In this document: positions 1 through 8,622 of the stretch, piece by piece
Layout: each line of letters begins with the position of its first letter
Position numbering within the stretch: the first letter of the stretch is position 1
NCBI GenBank assembly: GCA_036558005.1
Contig: DATBGO010000227.1
Span: 1 to 64,000 of the forward strand
DNA from: DATBGO01 sp036558005
Lineage (GTDB): Bacteria; Actinomycetota; Actinomycetes; Streptosporangiales; Streptosporangiaceae
Direction of reading: 5' to 3'
DNA length: 64,000 nt
Program-made: the position numbers and the translations under genes
The notes under the pieces: generated by a model
What the model saw: the letters and a program-made list of their open reading frames with translations, nothing else
Databases searched by the model: none
What the model was told of the DNA's origin: nothing

Positions 1-1809
1 GCGAGCCCGGCGGCGATGACGGCGCATCAGGCCGTCCCGGCGGCGGGCGCGGCGAATCCGGTCCAGCCCAAGGCGGTCAACCAGCTGGACTGCAACGGGT
101 ACAGCACCAAGTACAAGGCGCTGCGGCCCGGCTCGAAGATGAACTGCACCGACCCGATCATGCGCGAGCAGGAGACGGTCAACGGCAAGAAAGTCACCAA
201 GACCGAGCGGTTCGAGGACAACGGCCATTACATCGGCCACGACGAGCCCAGCGTCAAGTTCATCTCCAACGCGGCCGGCTCGGGCAACACGATGAGCTAC
301 TTCGTGAAGCTGCCGGTCGACCCGAAGAAGGCGCTGACCCCCACCGGCAGCATCACCAGCTACGCCGAGCTGAGCATCGCCCCCTGGTTCGGGCTGCCGA
401 TGTGCGACCCGAACTCGTTCCCGCAGAACCCCTGCACCCCCGACAGCGACAGCAACACCGGGCTGGGCGCGCCGACCGACGCCGGCTCGGCGTTCATGGA
501 GCTGCAGTTCTACGCCCCCGGGTACGCGCCGTTCGCCGACAACGAGAGCTGCAGCAAGACGCAGTGGTGCTCGGCGATGACCATCGACAGCCTGGAGGGC
601 ACCTTCGGCTTCGCGTTCCTCAACCCGGCCTGCGAGGAGCCGGTCAACTTCGCGTTCCTGCAGCGCAACGGCGTCCCGGCCGGGCCGCCGAGCCCGCAGC
701 TGTCCGACATCTCCACCGAGACGCCCGACAACCAGACGCTGAAGATGAACGGCGGCGACGTGATCGAGATCATGATCAGTGACCCGGCCGCGGGCTTCAC
801 TACCACGATCAAGGACCTGACCACGCACAAGACCGGCACCATGACCGCGAGCGCCGCGAACGGGTTCATGAACACCGACCTCAACACCTGCGCCGGGACG
901 CCGTTCACGTTCCACGCCGAGTACAGCACCGCCAGCCCGCAGAACCAGGTGCCCTGGGCCGCCCTGGAGGGCGGCGTGCTCATGCAGCAGGAGATCGGCC
1001 ACTTCGAGACCTGCAACTCGCTCAGCAACCAACTGCCGGTCAGCATCACCGAGGGCGACGGGCAGACGCTGTCGGACCCGCAGGTCTTCCAGACCTGCAA
1101 CGGCGGCACCGAGGGACCGGACGCCACCGGGGAAGGCCCCTGCGACCCGACGACGTTCCTCTGCGAGAACTCCACCACCGAGGGTGTCTCGGGGCCGGTC
1201 GCGTGCCCGACCAACGACGCGGGCAGCGGCGCGCTGTGCGAGTTCTCCGACGCCAACTGCTTCCCCAAGGGCAGCAGGACCGTCACGATCAACGGCACGC
1301 CGACAAAGGAAACCGCCCCGCTAGCCGCGTGCCTGGACAACGAGTTCCAGAATGGCGACCTGGACTTCGACGGCACCAGCTACCAGTCCTTCACCTGGCC
1401 GGACGGGACGAAGAACCATCCGACACCGTTCCAGTACGTCGGGCCGTTCGACGCTACGGGTAAGCCATACCCGCAGATCCAGTTCGAGTCGAACGCGCCC
1501 GCGTCCGAGTCCCTGTGCGACGTGTCCACCGGCACCAACTGTGACGTGAAGCCGCTGGGCTCGGCGTTCTACCCGTTCTGGTCGCTGAACAACTCCGCGC
1601 GGCTGGCCGGCACGCATGTCCCGCGCGGCGCCTGCACGTGGAACTTCGGCAGCGTGATACCGGGCCTGACCACGCAGTCGTTCGGCGGGGACGCCGAGTA
1701 CGGGGTGCCTGATGTCGCCCGGTTCGGCGGCACCAACACCAGCCCCGTCATGGCGAACCCGGCGGTGACCGGGAGCTGCCCGTCCTTCAATCAGCCCAGT
1801 AAGCGGTAA
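1..1809 (+). CDS. Secreted Cys-rich hypothetical protein (5' partial)
   Basis: The frame is open to the left edge, so the true start lies outside; an internal ATG at 16 is only the first one visible. About 600 residues are seen. The visible N-terminus is Ala/Pro-rich, like the region just after a signal peptide. The rest is rich in Asn, Gly, Thr and Cys in a pattern typical of disulfide-bonded secreted proteins, with no membrane segment or recognised catalytic motif. It ends at a TAA just before a strong hairpin. I do not recognise the family. An exported, possibly surface-exposed role is inferred from composition only. Confidence 0.7.
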   Translation, partial: ASPAAMTAHQAVPAAGAANPVQPKAVNQLDCNGYSTKYKALRPGSKMNCTDPIMREQETVNGKKVTKTERFEDNGHYIGHDEPSVKFISNAAGSGNTMSYFVKLPVDPKKALTPTGSITSYAELSIAPWFGLPMCDPNSFPQNPCTPDSDSNTGLGAPTDAGSAFMELQFYAPGYAPFADNESCSKTQWCSAMTIDSLEGTFGFAFLNPACEEPVNFAFLQRNGVPAGPPSPQLSDISTETPDNQTLKMNGGDVIEIMISDPAAGFTTTIKDLTTHKTGTMTASAANGFMNTDLNTCAGTPFTFHAEYSTASPQNQVPWAALEGGVLMQQEIGHFETCNSLSNQLPVSITEGDGQTLSDPQVFQTCNGGTEGPDATGEGPCDPTTFLCENSTTEGVSGPVACPTNDAGSGALCEFSDANCFPKGSRTVTINGTPTKETAPLAACLDNEFQNGDLDFDGTSYQSFTWPDGTKNHPTPFQYVGPFDATGKPYPQIQFESNAPASESLCDVSTGTNCDVKPLGSAFYPFWSLNNSARLAGTHVPRGACTWNFGSVIPGLTTQSFGGDAEYGVPDVARFGGTNTSPVMANPAVTGSCPSFNQPSKR

Positions 1810-1831
1810 CGCGACGCGGCGCTAGCCGAAG

Positions 1832-1877
1832 CAGGCCGGGCCTGCCACCCGCACCCAGCGGGGGCAGGCCCGGCCTG
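1832..1877. terminator. Bidirectional hairpin terminator
   Basis: A perfect 15-bp inverted repeat (1832-1846 with 1863-1877) extends inward through CCCGC/GCGGG to a 5-nt loop. It lies between the convergent secreted-protein gene and the sulfotransferase gene and could serve both. No clear U-tract, which is common in high-GC actinobacteria. Confidence 0.8.
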
Positions 1878-1905
1878 TCGCTGCCGGTCAGCTTGCCGCT
1901 GCCCG

Positions 1906-2880
1906 CTAGCTGCCGCTGCCCGGCCGGCCGGGGCGGGCGGGCCCGGCGCCGGCCTCCAGGTAGCCCCACGAGGCGCAGATGCCCGCGAGCTCGGCGGGGA
2001 CCTGCTCCGGCGGCGGCGCGGCCTCCTGGATCCGGCCCGACCGGATCTTCTCCGAACTGTCGCCCAGGCCCACGGCGAAGCCCTCGTGCTCGAACCGGCC
2101 GTAGTCCAGCATCCGCGGCTCGAACGGCACGCCGAGGAAAGCGCAGATCTCGCGCACGGTCGCTTCCGGGTCGGCGGTCAGTTCCTCGTACCGGACGGTG
2201 AGGCCATCCAGCGCGCTACGGGCCTCTTCCAGCGTGCTCATGTAGCGCAGTCCCTTGGCCAGGGCCTCGCCGAAGCTGCCGTCCTCGTCCGGATGCCAGT
2301 TGCCGTTCCACTGGCTGTGCAGCGAAGCCACCGACGCCGCCGGGTGCCGCAGCAGGAAGATGAACCTCGCGTCCGGCCAGCAGGTGGCGATCTGCTTCCA
2401 GACCAGCACGTTGCTGGGGGTCTTGACCACGATGGTGGGCTTGCCGCTGCGTTCCAGCGCGTCCGCGAGCACCCGGTCCCACAGCAGGTAGTCCAGCTCG
2501 TCGACGGTGAGCCTGAGGTTATCCAGGGATGCCTTGATCCACTTGGTCTCGGCCCGCACCCGCAGCTGCTTGAGCGGCAGCTCAGGCGGCGCGTACAGGC
2601 CCGGGTGGCTGCCCATGATGGCCCGCAGCAGGGTGGAGCCGGCCCGGGCGGCGGAGAAGATGAACACCGGCCCGGTCAGCAGCCGCCCGCCGCGCGGCGG
2701 CGGGATGTGCGACACCCGGGCCGACGGCGGCCGGGTCAGCTGACGCCCGGTCAGCCGCACCAGCAGCGCGTTGGTCCGCTCGGGCGGCGGCATCCGCCAG
2801 GCGCGGTCCTGCGGCGGCCTGGACAGCTGATATCCGGTCGCCCCTACCAGGAGCGCGTTAGTCCGCTCTTTCCAGCCCAT
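1906..2880 (-). CDS. Sulfotransferase family protein
   Basis: A 324-aa protein with a PAPS-dependent sulfotransferase fold. After an unusual N-terminal extension the 5'-phosphosulfate-binding loop appears as FIFSAARAGSTLLR (about residues 76-89), followed by a 3'-phosphate-type motif RFIFLLRHPAASVASL near residue 170. The family transfers sulfate from PAPS to hydroxyl or amine acceptors; the acceptor here is unknown. The gene stands alone and faces the secreted protein gene across a shared terminator. The start is the ATG at 2880. Residues 5-62 are two 29-residue tandem repeats not expected in the family (separate entry). Confidence 0.85.
   Translation of the reverse strand: MGWKERTNALLVGATGYQLSRPPQDRAWRMPPPERTNALLVRLTGRQLTRPPSARVSHIPPPRGGRLLTGPVFIFSAARAGSTLLRAIMGSHPGLYAPPELPLKQLRVRAETKWIKASLDNLRLTVDELDYLLWDRVLADALERSGKPTIVVKTPSNVLVWKQIATCWPDARFIFLLRHPAASVASLHSQWNGNWHPDEDGSFGEALAKGLRYMSTLEEARSALDGLTVRYEELTADPEATVREICAFLGVPFEPRMLDYGRFEHEGFAVGLGDSSEKIRSGRIQEAAPPPEQVPAELAGICASWGYLEAGAGPARPGRPGSGS
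2695..2868 (-). repeat. 87-bp imperfect tandem duplication inside the sulfotransferase gene
   Basis: Two consecutive 29-codon units each begin ERTNALLV, continue with TG-QL-RPP and end in PPP (residues 5-33 and 34-62). The duplication is in frame and lies before the PAPS-binding domain. Confidence 0.8.
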
Positions 2881-3042
2881 AAGAGCACAATGTACAGGGC
2901 CGCCCGAATTTGATCCGGCGGTCGCGATATGAATCTGGCCGCCTGGTCTGGCCGGGCGGCCGCAGCGGGATTACCGTCAGCCCGAAGGCCCCCGTCCAGG
3001 TAGCGCGGGCTGACACGCAGCCGCTTTCGAGAAAGGCCGGCA

Positions 3043-4413
3043 GTGATCCCCACCCCCAACGCGGTTACCGCTGATTATCTCGCCGACATCACCCGGCTCG
3101 GCAGGCCCGCTGACGCGCTCATCGGCGTCGCCCACCGGTACTTCGACCTGTCCAAGACAACCTACGCCGGCCGGTGCCTGACCAGGCCGGTTTTCCTCGA
3201 CCACGCGCAGTTCTCCCGGCTGAGCCGCGATTTAGCGTGCCTGGACGCGGCGCTGTCCAGCCTGCCGGGCCGGCTGTTCGGCGGCGACCTGGCCGCCTTC
3301 GCCCGCGCCGCCGGGATGACCGGCGCCCAGGTCACCGCCATCATGCGGACGCCGAGCGCGGCGCCGACCGCGCTGGCCAGGGCCGACTTCTATCCGGACG
3401 AGACCGGCTTCCGGCTGATCGAGATCAACAAGGGCAGCGCGATCGCGGGCCTGGACACCGCGCTGCTGAACAGCGCCTTCCTCACCGACCCGCGGTTCGC
3501 CGAGTTCGCGTCGTCGCAGGGCCTCGCGCACGTGGACACGATGGCGGCGATGGTGGCGACGCTGCGGTCAGAGTGCGGCCTGCCAGGCGATGACCGGCTG
3601 CTGGTCGCGGCCGCCGACTGGCCGGCCTCCTTCCCCAACCTGGAGCCGCGGCTGCGCTACAGCGCGCAGCTGCTGGCCGGGTACGGCCTGGACGTGGTGC
3701 CCTGCCACCTGGGCCAGGTGTCGGTGCGTGACGGCCGGGTCTGGGTGACCGGGCAGGACCGGCCGGTGGACGTGATCTACCGGCTGTTCATGGTCGAGGA
3801 CCTGCTCCAGCCGGAGGCCGCCGCGCTGGTCGACCCGGTGCTGCGGGCGGCGCAGGACGGCGCGGTGCGGATCTTCGCCCCGCTGGACGCCGAGCTGTAT
3901 GGCAGCAAGGCCGCCCTGGCGCTGCTGTCCGACGAGGCGAACCGGGGCCTGTTCACCCCGGCCGAGCTGGAGAGCCTGGATGCGATCCTGCCGTGGACCC
4001 GGATGGTCAGGCCCGGCCCGGTCACCGTCGACGGGCACCAGGCTGACCTGCGCGAGTACGCGCTGGCCCAGCGCGAGGATCTGATACTCAAGCCGACCCT
4101 GCTGCACGGCGGCATCGGCGTGGTGCCCGGCTGGCTGGCCACCCCGCAGGACTGGGCCGCGCGGCTGGACGCGGCCATGCACGGGCCGCACGTGCTGCAG
4201 CGGCGGATCCGGCCGCGGCCAGAGCCGTTCCCGGCGGACGGCGGGCTGGAGGCGTGGGTCCTGCAGTGGGGCATCATCCTGGGCAGCGAGGGCTACAGCG
4301 GGGTGATCGCGCGCGGCAGCACCGACCCCGACGTCGGGCTGGTCAGCATGCCCTCCGGCGCCACCGGCACCTGCTGCTTCTTCCAGGACGGGCAGCGGGC
4401 GGCGGCCGCCTGA
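3043..4413 (+). CDS. Putative circularly permuted ATP-grasp-like protein
   Basis: A 456-aa soluble protein starting at GTG 3043 after a GAAAGG ribosome-binding site. I base the tentative ATP-grasp assignment on a central FRLIEINKGSAIAGLD segment (about residues 124-139), which looks like the acidic Glu-x-Asn metal/ATP site of circularly permuted ATP-grasp proteins, and on a late Lys-Pro stretch (DLILKPTLLHGGIGV, about residues 346-360) that could bind nucleotide. The C-terminal GVIARGSTDPDVGLVSMPSG also fits an ATP-grasp tail. Such enzymes ligate carboxylates to amines. No biosynthetic partner is adjacent, so the substrate is unknown. It is divergent from the sulfotransferase. Confidence 0.5.
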   Translation: MIPTPNAVTADYLADITRLGRPADALIGVAHRYFDLSKTTYAGRCLTRPVFLDHAQFSRLSRDLACLDAALSSLPGRLFGGDLAAFARAAGMTGAQVTAIMRTPSAAPTALARADFYPDETGFRLIEINKGSAIAGLDTALLNSAFLTDPRFAEFASSQGLAHVDTMAAMVATLRSECGLPGDDRLLVAAADWPASFPNLEPRLRYSAQLLAGYGLDVVPCHLGQVSVRDGRVWVTGQDRPVDVIYRLFMVEDLLQPEAAALVDPVLRAAQDGAVRIFAPLDAELYGSKAALALLSDEANRGLFTPAELESLDAILPWTRMVRPGPVTVDGHQADLREYALAQREDLILKPTLLHGGIGVVPGWLATPQDWAARLDAAMHGPHVLQRRIRPRPEPFPADGGLEAWVLQWGIILGSEGYSGVIARGSTDPDVGLVSMPSGATGTCCFFQDGQRAAAA

Positions 4414-4416
4414 CCG

Positions 4417-4842
4417 TCAGCCGTCCCCGGCCAGGTCGCTGACCACGCTGACGATCTGCCAGCGGTCATCCAGCCTGATCAGGGCGAAGATGTCGATGGC
4501 CGGGACCGGGTCGCGGCGCGCGAAGTTCATGGTGAAGTGCTGCCTGATGGTGGCGACCGACCCGGTGATGTCGATGTCGCGGGCCTGCGGCAGCTCGGTA
4601 TAGCCCTCCTCGCGCAGGCCCTCGCGCAGCTGCGCCCTGGCGTACTCGGCCAGGCTCAGCACGCTGATCGCGGGATCGCCGGGGAAGACCCGCAGCGCCA
4701 GGATCGCCCGCTCGTGGAAGCACTGGCGGAAGCCCGCCCAGTCGGGTTCCCCGCCGGGCTCGAACGACAGCAGCTCGTAGGCCGCGTCGACGACCTCACC
4801 CGGTGACCGTGGCCCCACCTGCACAAGCTTACCGGCTCCCAT
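4417..4842 (-). CDS. NTF2/SnoaL-fold protein
   Basis: A 141-aa protein with the small alpha+beta cone pattern of SnoaL/NTF2-like proteins: an N-terminal helix around DAAYELLSF, a middle SLAEYARAQLREGL helix and C-terminal strands ending in LDDRWQIVSVVSD. Members act as small-molecule isomerases, hydrolases or binding domains. No catalytic residue can be assigned. It is divergent from the CocE-type hydrolase with only 31 bp between the start codons, and that gap holds the shared palindrome, so both genes are probably controlled together. Confidence 0.65.
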   Translation of the reverse strand: MGAGKLVQVGPRSPGEVVDAAYELLSFEPGGEPDWAGFRQCFHERAILALRVFPGDPAISVLSLAEYARAQLREGLREEGYTELPQARDIDITGSVATIRQHFTMNFARRDPVPAIDIFALIRLDDRWQIVSVVSDLAGDG

Positions 4843-4871
4843 TGACTTGTCTATCGGTTGATAGAAAGATA
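4842..4871 (+). promoter_or_regulatory. Promoter with 16-bp operator palindrome (site 1)
   Basis: TTGACT at 4842-4847 serves as -35. The palindrome TCTATCGGTTGATAGA (4850-4865, one mismatch between arms) sits directly before a weak -10 at about 4866-4871. The predicted transcript would start within a few bases of the CocE start, so it is nearly leaderless. The same palindrome occurs at 15173-15188 and 16222-16237. Confidence 0.75.
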
Positions 4872-4873
4872 TT

Positions 4874-6499
4874 GTGAGTATGGAGCCAGATCAGCCGGTG
4901 CCGCTCAGCGAGAACGCGCCAGGGGCACGGCAGGTGATGGTCGTGATGCGGGACGGGGTGCGCCTGGCCACCGACGTCTATCTCCCGGGGTCGTCGGCGG
5001 GCACCTGGCCGGCTGTCCTCGTGCGCACCCCCTACGACAAGGGATCGGCGTTCACCTTCCTGCCGCGGATCGCCGCGGAGTTCACCGCGCGCGGGTACGC
5101 GTTCGTGGCCCAGGACGTCCGCGGCCGTGGCCGGTCGGAGGGCGAGCGCAGGCCGCTGGAGTTCGAGGTCGCCGACGGCTACGACACGCTGGCCTGGCTG
5201 GCCGCGCAGCCGTGGTCCGACGGCGCCGCCGGCATGTTCGGCGACTCCTACCTCGGCTTCACCAGCCTGGCCGCCGCGGTCAGCGGCCATCCGGCGCTGC
5301 GCGCGATCGTGCCCAGGATGATCGGCACCGGCCGGGCGGTCGACCACGACGGCGCCTACAGCATGGAACTGGTCGAGTGGGCGGCCAACTACTGGATGGA
5401 TAACCGCTGCTATGCCCGCAAGGTCGACTGGTCGGTGACGCCGCTGAGCGATGTGATCGAGCGCAGCACGGGCCGGCGCTGCCCCCCCTACGAGCGGCTT
5501 CGCGCCCTGACGGTGGCCGGGCGCGAAGCCGCCAGCCTGGCGTTCTTCGGCACCGCCGACCCGCGGGGCGCGATCAGGATCCCGGTCCTGCACTGGACCG
5601 GCTACTGGGACCTGCGGGCGGGCTCGTGCCTGGCCGACTACCTGGACATGCGCGGCAGGCCGGAGCTGGCAGCAGCGCAGTACCTCATCCTGGACGCCAT
5701 CGACCACGAGTTCTACCCGGCCGGGTACGACGGCCCGGCGGCCGGCCTCGGCGAGGCGCCCAGCGCGGCAGCGATCGAGGAGCTCATCCCGGCCTACACC
5801 GCAGCGGTGCTGGAGTTCTTCGACCGGCACGTCCGCCGGGACGCCGCCGCGGCCGGAGCCGGGGCCGGGGCCGGGACGGCCCGGGTGCGCTGGCACCTGG
5901 CCTACGACGGCTGGCGGGAGGCCGCGGAGTGGCCGCCGCCCGGCGCCAGGCCGCGCGAGCTGGCGCTCGCGGCCGACGACGCCGCCGCCTGGCTGCACGA
6001 CCCCGCCGACCCGGTGCCCAGCCTGGCCGCGAACCCGTGGTCGATCCTGTCCGACCCGCCCGACGAGCGGGTCGCCGAGAGCCGCGCCGACGTGCTCACC
6101 TGCACCAGCGCGGAGCTGTCCAGCGCGCTGGACCTGGCCGGCCCGGTGACCGTCGCGCTGGCCATCGACGCGGACGCGCCGTCCATGCACGTGTTCGCCA
6201 AGCTGGTCGACGTATGGCCGGACGGGACCGCGCGCCGGGTGCTGCTGGGCGCCAGGGCGGTCCCGGCCAGCCAGTACCAGAGCACCATCTGGATCCGGCT
6301 CGGCCACACCGGCTACCGGATGCGGCCCGGTCACCGGATCCGGGTGGAGATCGCCAGCAGCTGCTACCCGCTGTTCGAGCTGCATCCGGGCACCGCCGAC
6401 GACCCGTGGACCGCGACCACCCGCCAGCCGGTCGCGGTCCGCCTCACCAGCTCCGGCCTGCGCCTGCGGCTCACCGAGCTGCCGGCGTCCACCGCGTAA
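4874..6499 (+). CDS. CocE/NonD family alpha/beta hydrolase
   Basis: A 541-aa member of the X-Pro dipeptidyl-peptidase/cocaine-esterase family (S15-like). The nucleophile is the Ser in GDSYLG near residue 124, the acid is probably the Asp in TGYWD near 252, and the His is in DAIDHEFY near 280. The C-terminal beta-jelly-roll domain follows (about 330-541, with GHRIRVEIASS). Such enzymes hydrolyse acyl, ester or N-terminal dipeptide bonds. Starts at GTG 4874 or ATG 4880 are both possible; the promoter position favours 4880 on a leaderless message. It shares an operator with the peptide-transport operon, suggesting work on peptides or amides. Confidence 0.85.
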   Translation: MSMEPDQPVPLSENAPGARQVMVVMRDGVRLATDVYLPGSSAGTWPAVLVRTPYDKGSAFTFLPRIAAEFTARGYAFVAQDVRGRGRSEGERRPLEFEVADGYDTLAWLAAQPWSDGAAGMFGDSYLGFTSLAAAVSGHPALRAIVPRMIGTGRAVDHDGAYSMELVEWAANYWMDNRCYARKVDWSVTPLSDVIERSTGRRCPPYERLRALTVAGREAASLAFFGTADPRGAIRIPVLHWTGYWDLRAGSCLADYLDMRGRPELAAAQYLILDAIDHEFYPAGYDGPAAGLGEAPSAAAIEELIPAYTAAVLEFFDRHVRRDAAAAGAGAGAGTARVRWHLAYDGWREAAEWPPPGARPRELALAADDAAAWLHDPADPVPSLAANPWSILSDPPDERVAESRADVLTCTSAELSSALDLAGPVTVALAIDADAPSMHVFAKLVDVWPDGTARRVLLGARAVPASQYQSTIWIRLGHTGYRMRPGHRIRVEIASSCYPLFELHPGTADDPWTATTRQPVAVRLTSSGLRLRLTELPASTA

Positions 6500-6610
6500 C
6501 GCAGGATGCTCGCGTCGACGATCATTAGAGGTGCTCGGTGCCGTCGAGAAGCGCTCGCGTTGCAGTCGTTCGGCGGCCGCGGCCACGTCGTCGTCGAGCC
6601 TGATTGTCGC
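6500..6610 (-). pseudogene. Relic of a vapBC-type toxin-antitoxin pair
   Basis: On the minus strand, 6610 to about 6545 reads ATIRLDDDVAAAAERLQRER, the typical start of a ribbon-helix-helix VapB antitoxin without its initiator Met. After a short unrelated stretch, an ATG at 6525 begins MIVDASILRYAVD, the characteristic first residues of a PIN-domain VapC toxin. That frame runs into the end of the CocE gene. Both genes are cut to a few dozen codons and cannot be functional. Confidence 0.6.
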
Positions 6611-6624
6611 AGGTCCCGGGCCGG

Positions 6625-8622
6625 CTAGCCGAGCAGCCAGCGGCGGTACCAACCGGTGATGTCCCCGGCGAGGGCGACTTGGGTGTCGCGCCGGGCGAAG
6701 TCGTGTCCCTCGCCCGGATAGAACCGCAGCCGCACCGGGCAGCCGGCCTGCCGCAGCCCGGTCGCGAACTCCGCCGCCTGGCCGGGCGGCACGATCGAGT
6801 CGGCGGTGCCGTGCGCGAGCAAGGTGGGGGTGGTGACCGCCTGGGCGTAGGTCAGCGGCGAGCGGGTGTCGTAGGCGCCGCCGATCCGGTACGGGTCGTC
6901 GCGCAGGTAGAGCTGATCCCAGGCGCCGACGGAGCTGGTGCCGTGCTGGCTGCGCCAGTTCGAGTTGCCCGCGCCGACCACGGCCGCGTCGAACCTGCTG
7001 GTCTGGGTGATCAGCCATGCGGACATGAAGCCGCCGTAGCTCCAGCCGCCCACCCCGAGCCTGCCCGCGTCTACCGGGTAGCTGGCCACGCAGTGGTCGA
7101 TGCCGGCCAGGATGTCGGCGGCGTCGGCCCCGGCCATGTCCCCGATCACCGCCTCGGCGAACGCGCTGCCCCAGCCCATGCTGCCGCGCGGGTTCGGCAA
7201 AAACACCGCGATCTGGTCAGCCGCGATCAGCTCCGGCAGCGCGCCCAGGATCCACGGGCTCGCGGCCGCGAAGAACAGGTGCTTGTGCAGGAAGTTCGGG
7301 CCGCCGTGGATCCAGGTGACCAGCGGCGGCGGCGGTCCCGCCGCGGCCGGCACGATCAGGATCCCCGACAGCCGGGTGCCGTCCGCGGCCTGCCAGCTGA
7401 CGTCGTGGAAGTCCGGGTGCGGCCACGACCTGGCGGCCGGGTTCAGGTCGGTGAGCTGGCGCCAGTCCAGCCCGTCGCCGGCCCCCCGCGCGGTCCATAC
7501 CTCCCGGGGGGTGAGCGGGTCCTCCCTGGTGGTGGCCAGCAGGCCGTCCCGTGACACCGAGATCCGCGGCCAGAACCGCTCGAACGAGGCCCTGTCCCGC
7601 CACCGGATCCGCGGCGGCCCGCCGCCGGGACTGGCCTGGCCGACCGCCTGCTGGCCGGACACGTACGCGGCGAACGTCAGCGCCCCCGGCCGGGGCCAGG
7701 CCAGCGAGGTGACGGTGACCGGCTGGCCGCGGGTGAGATTGGCCAGCGCTCCGGTGCGCAGGTCGACCACGCACAGGTCGCCGCCGATGATGTCGCGGTC
7801 GCTGCGCGCGCCCATCACGACCGCGATGCGCCGGCCGTCCGGCGACCACACCGGGTCGGCGATCTGCCGGCAGATCCCGGCAAGGTCGGGCTCGCCTGGC
7901 TCCCTGGCGTGCCCGTCGATCACGGTGGCGGCGCCGGCCGCGTCGGTCAGGGCCAGCCTGCTGGTGAACCAGTCGCCCTCCCCCGGCTCGTCGGACACCA
8001 CGGCGGCGAACCGGGTGCCATCGGGCGACCAGCTGTACTCCCAGACGTGGACGGTGTCCGGTGAGCCGGGCACGGCCGTGTCCGCGGCGGGGTCCAGGAT
8101 CCAGATCCTGGCCCGGCGCGGCGCGGGCAGCCAGTCCGGGCCGGCCTGCGGCGAGCCCCGCTCCTCCGGTTCGCTGGCCAGCACCGCGATCCTGGTGCCG
8201 TCCGGCGACCAGGCGGGCGCGCTGACCGGGCCGAGGCTGGCGCCGAGCCGCCGCGGCGGCGCGTCCCACGGGCTGGCCGTGAACAGGGCGTGCTCGCCGT
8301 CGGGCGGGGCCAGCAGGTAGCACAGCGCGGCCGAGTCCGGCGACCAGCGCGGGCTGGCCGCGCTGGCGGCCGGCCCGGTCACCGGCACCGCCTGGCCGGC
8401 CTCCGGCGGCGGGCCGGCCTCCGCGGCGGCCGGCCAGGGCCCCGGCTGGCCGTCAGCCAGCTCGCTGACCATGACCCGGGCCAGCGGGTGCCGGGTGCCG
8501 GCCGCGGCCAGGTCGCCGACGGTATAGGCGACCCGCAGGCCGTCCGGGCTGATCGCCACGTCGGCCGGGCCGCGCAGGCTGAGCGCGAGCTCGGGGGTGA
8601 GCCTGGCTGGCTGGCCGGTCAT
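6625..8622 (-). CDS. S9 family prolyl oligopeptidase / acylaminoacyl-peptidase
   Basis: A 665-aa serine peptidase. The first 400 residues form a WD40-like propeller with repeated WSPDG/SPDG strands. The C-terminal alpha/beta-hydrolase domain carries the nucleophile in GGWSYGGFMS, an Asp in HGTADSIVPP and a His in GEGHDF. No signal peptide is seen, so it probably acts on imported peptides in the cytoplasm. It is the last gene of the ABC operon, overlapping the phosphotriesterase-like gene by ATGA. It likely completes hydrolysis of peptides brought in by the transporter. Confidence 0.9.
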   Translation of the reverse strand: MTGQPARLTPELALSLRGPADVAISPDGLRVAYTVGDLAAAGTRHPLARVMVSELADGQPGPWPAAAEAGPPPEAGQAVPVTGPAASAASPRWSPDSAALCYLLAPPDGEHALFTASPWDAPPRRLGASLGPVSAPAWSPDGTRIAVLASEPEERGSPQAGPDWLPAPRRARIWILDPAADTAVPGSPDTVHVWEYSWSPDGTRFAAVVSDEPGEGDWFTSRLALTDAAGAATVIDGHAREPGEPDLAGICRQIADPVWSPDGRRIAVVMGARSDRDIIGGDLCVVDLRTGALANLTRGQPVTVTSLAWPRPGALTFAAYVSGQQAVGQASPGGGPPRIRWRDRASFERFWPRISVSRDGLLATTREDPLTPREVWTARGAGDGLDWRQLTDLNPAARSWPHPDFHDVSWQAADGTRLSGILIVPAAAGPPPPLVTWIHGGPNFLHKHLFFAAASPWILGALPELIAADQIAVFLPNPRGSMGWGSAFAEAVIGDMAGADAADILAGIDHCVASYPVDAGRLGVGGWSYGGFMSAWLITQTSRFDAAVVGAGNSNWRSQHGTSSVGAWDQLYLRDDPYRIGGAYDTRSPLTYAQAVTTPTLLAHGTADSIVPPGQAAEFATGLRQAGCPVRLRFYPGEGHDFARRDTQVALAGDITGWYRRWLLG

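Noticed and set aside
4829..7018. A long minus-strand frame opposite the CocE gene
   Set aside because: Composition is that of a shadow frame. Only its short piece at about 6545-6610 resembles a real family (VapB), reported as a relic.
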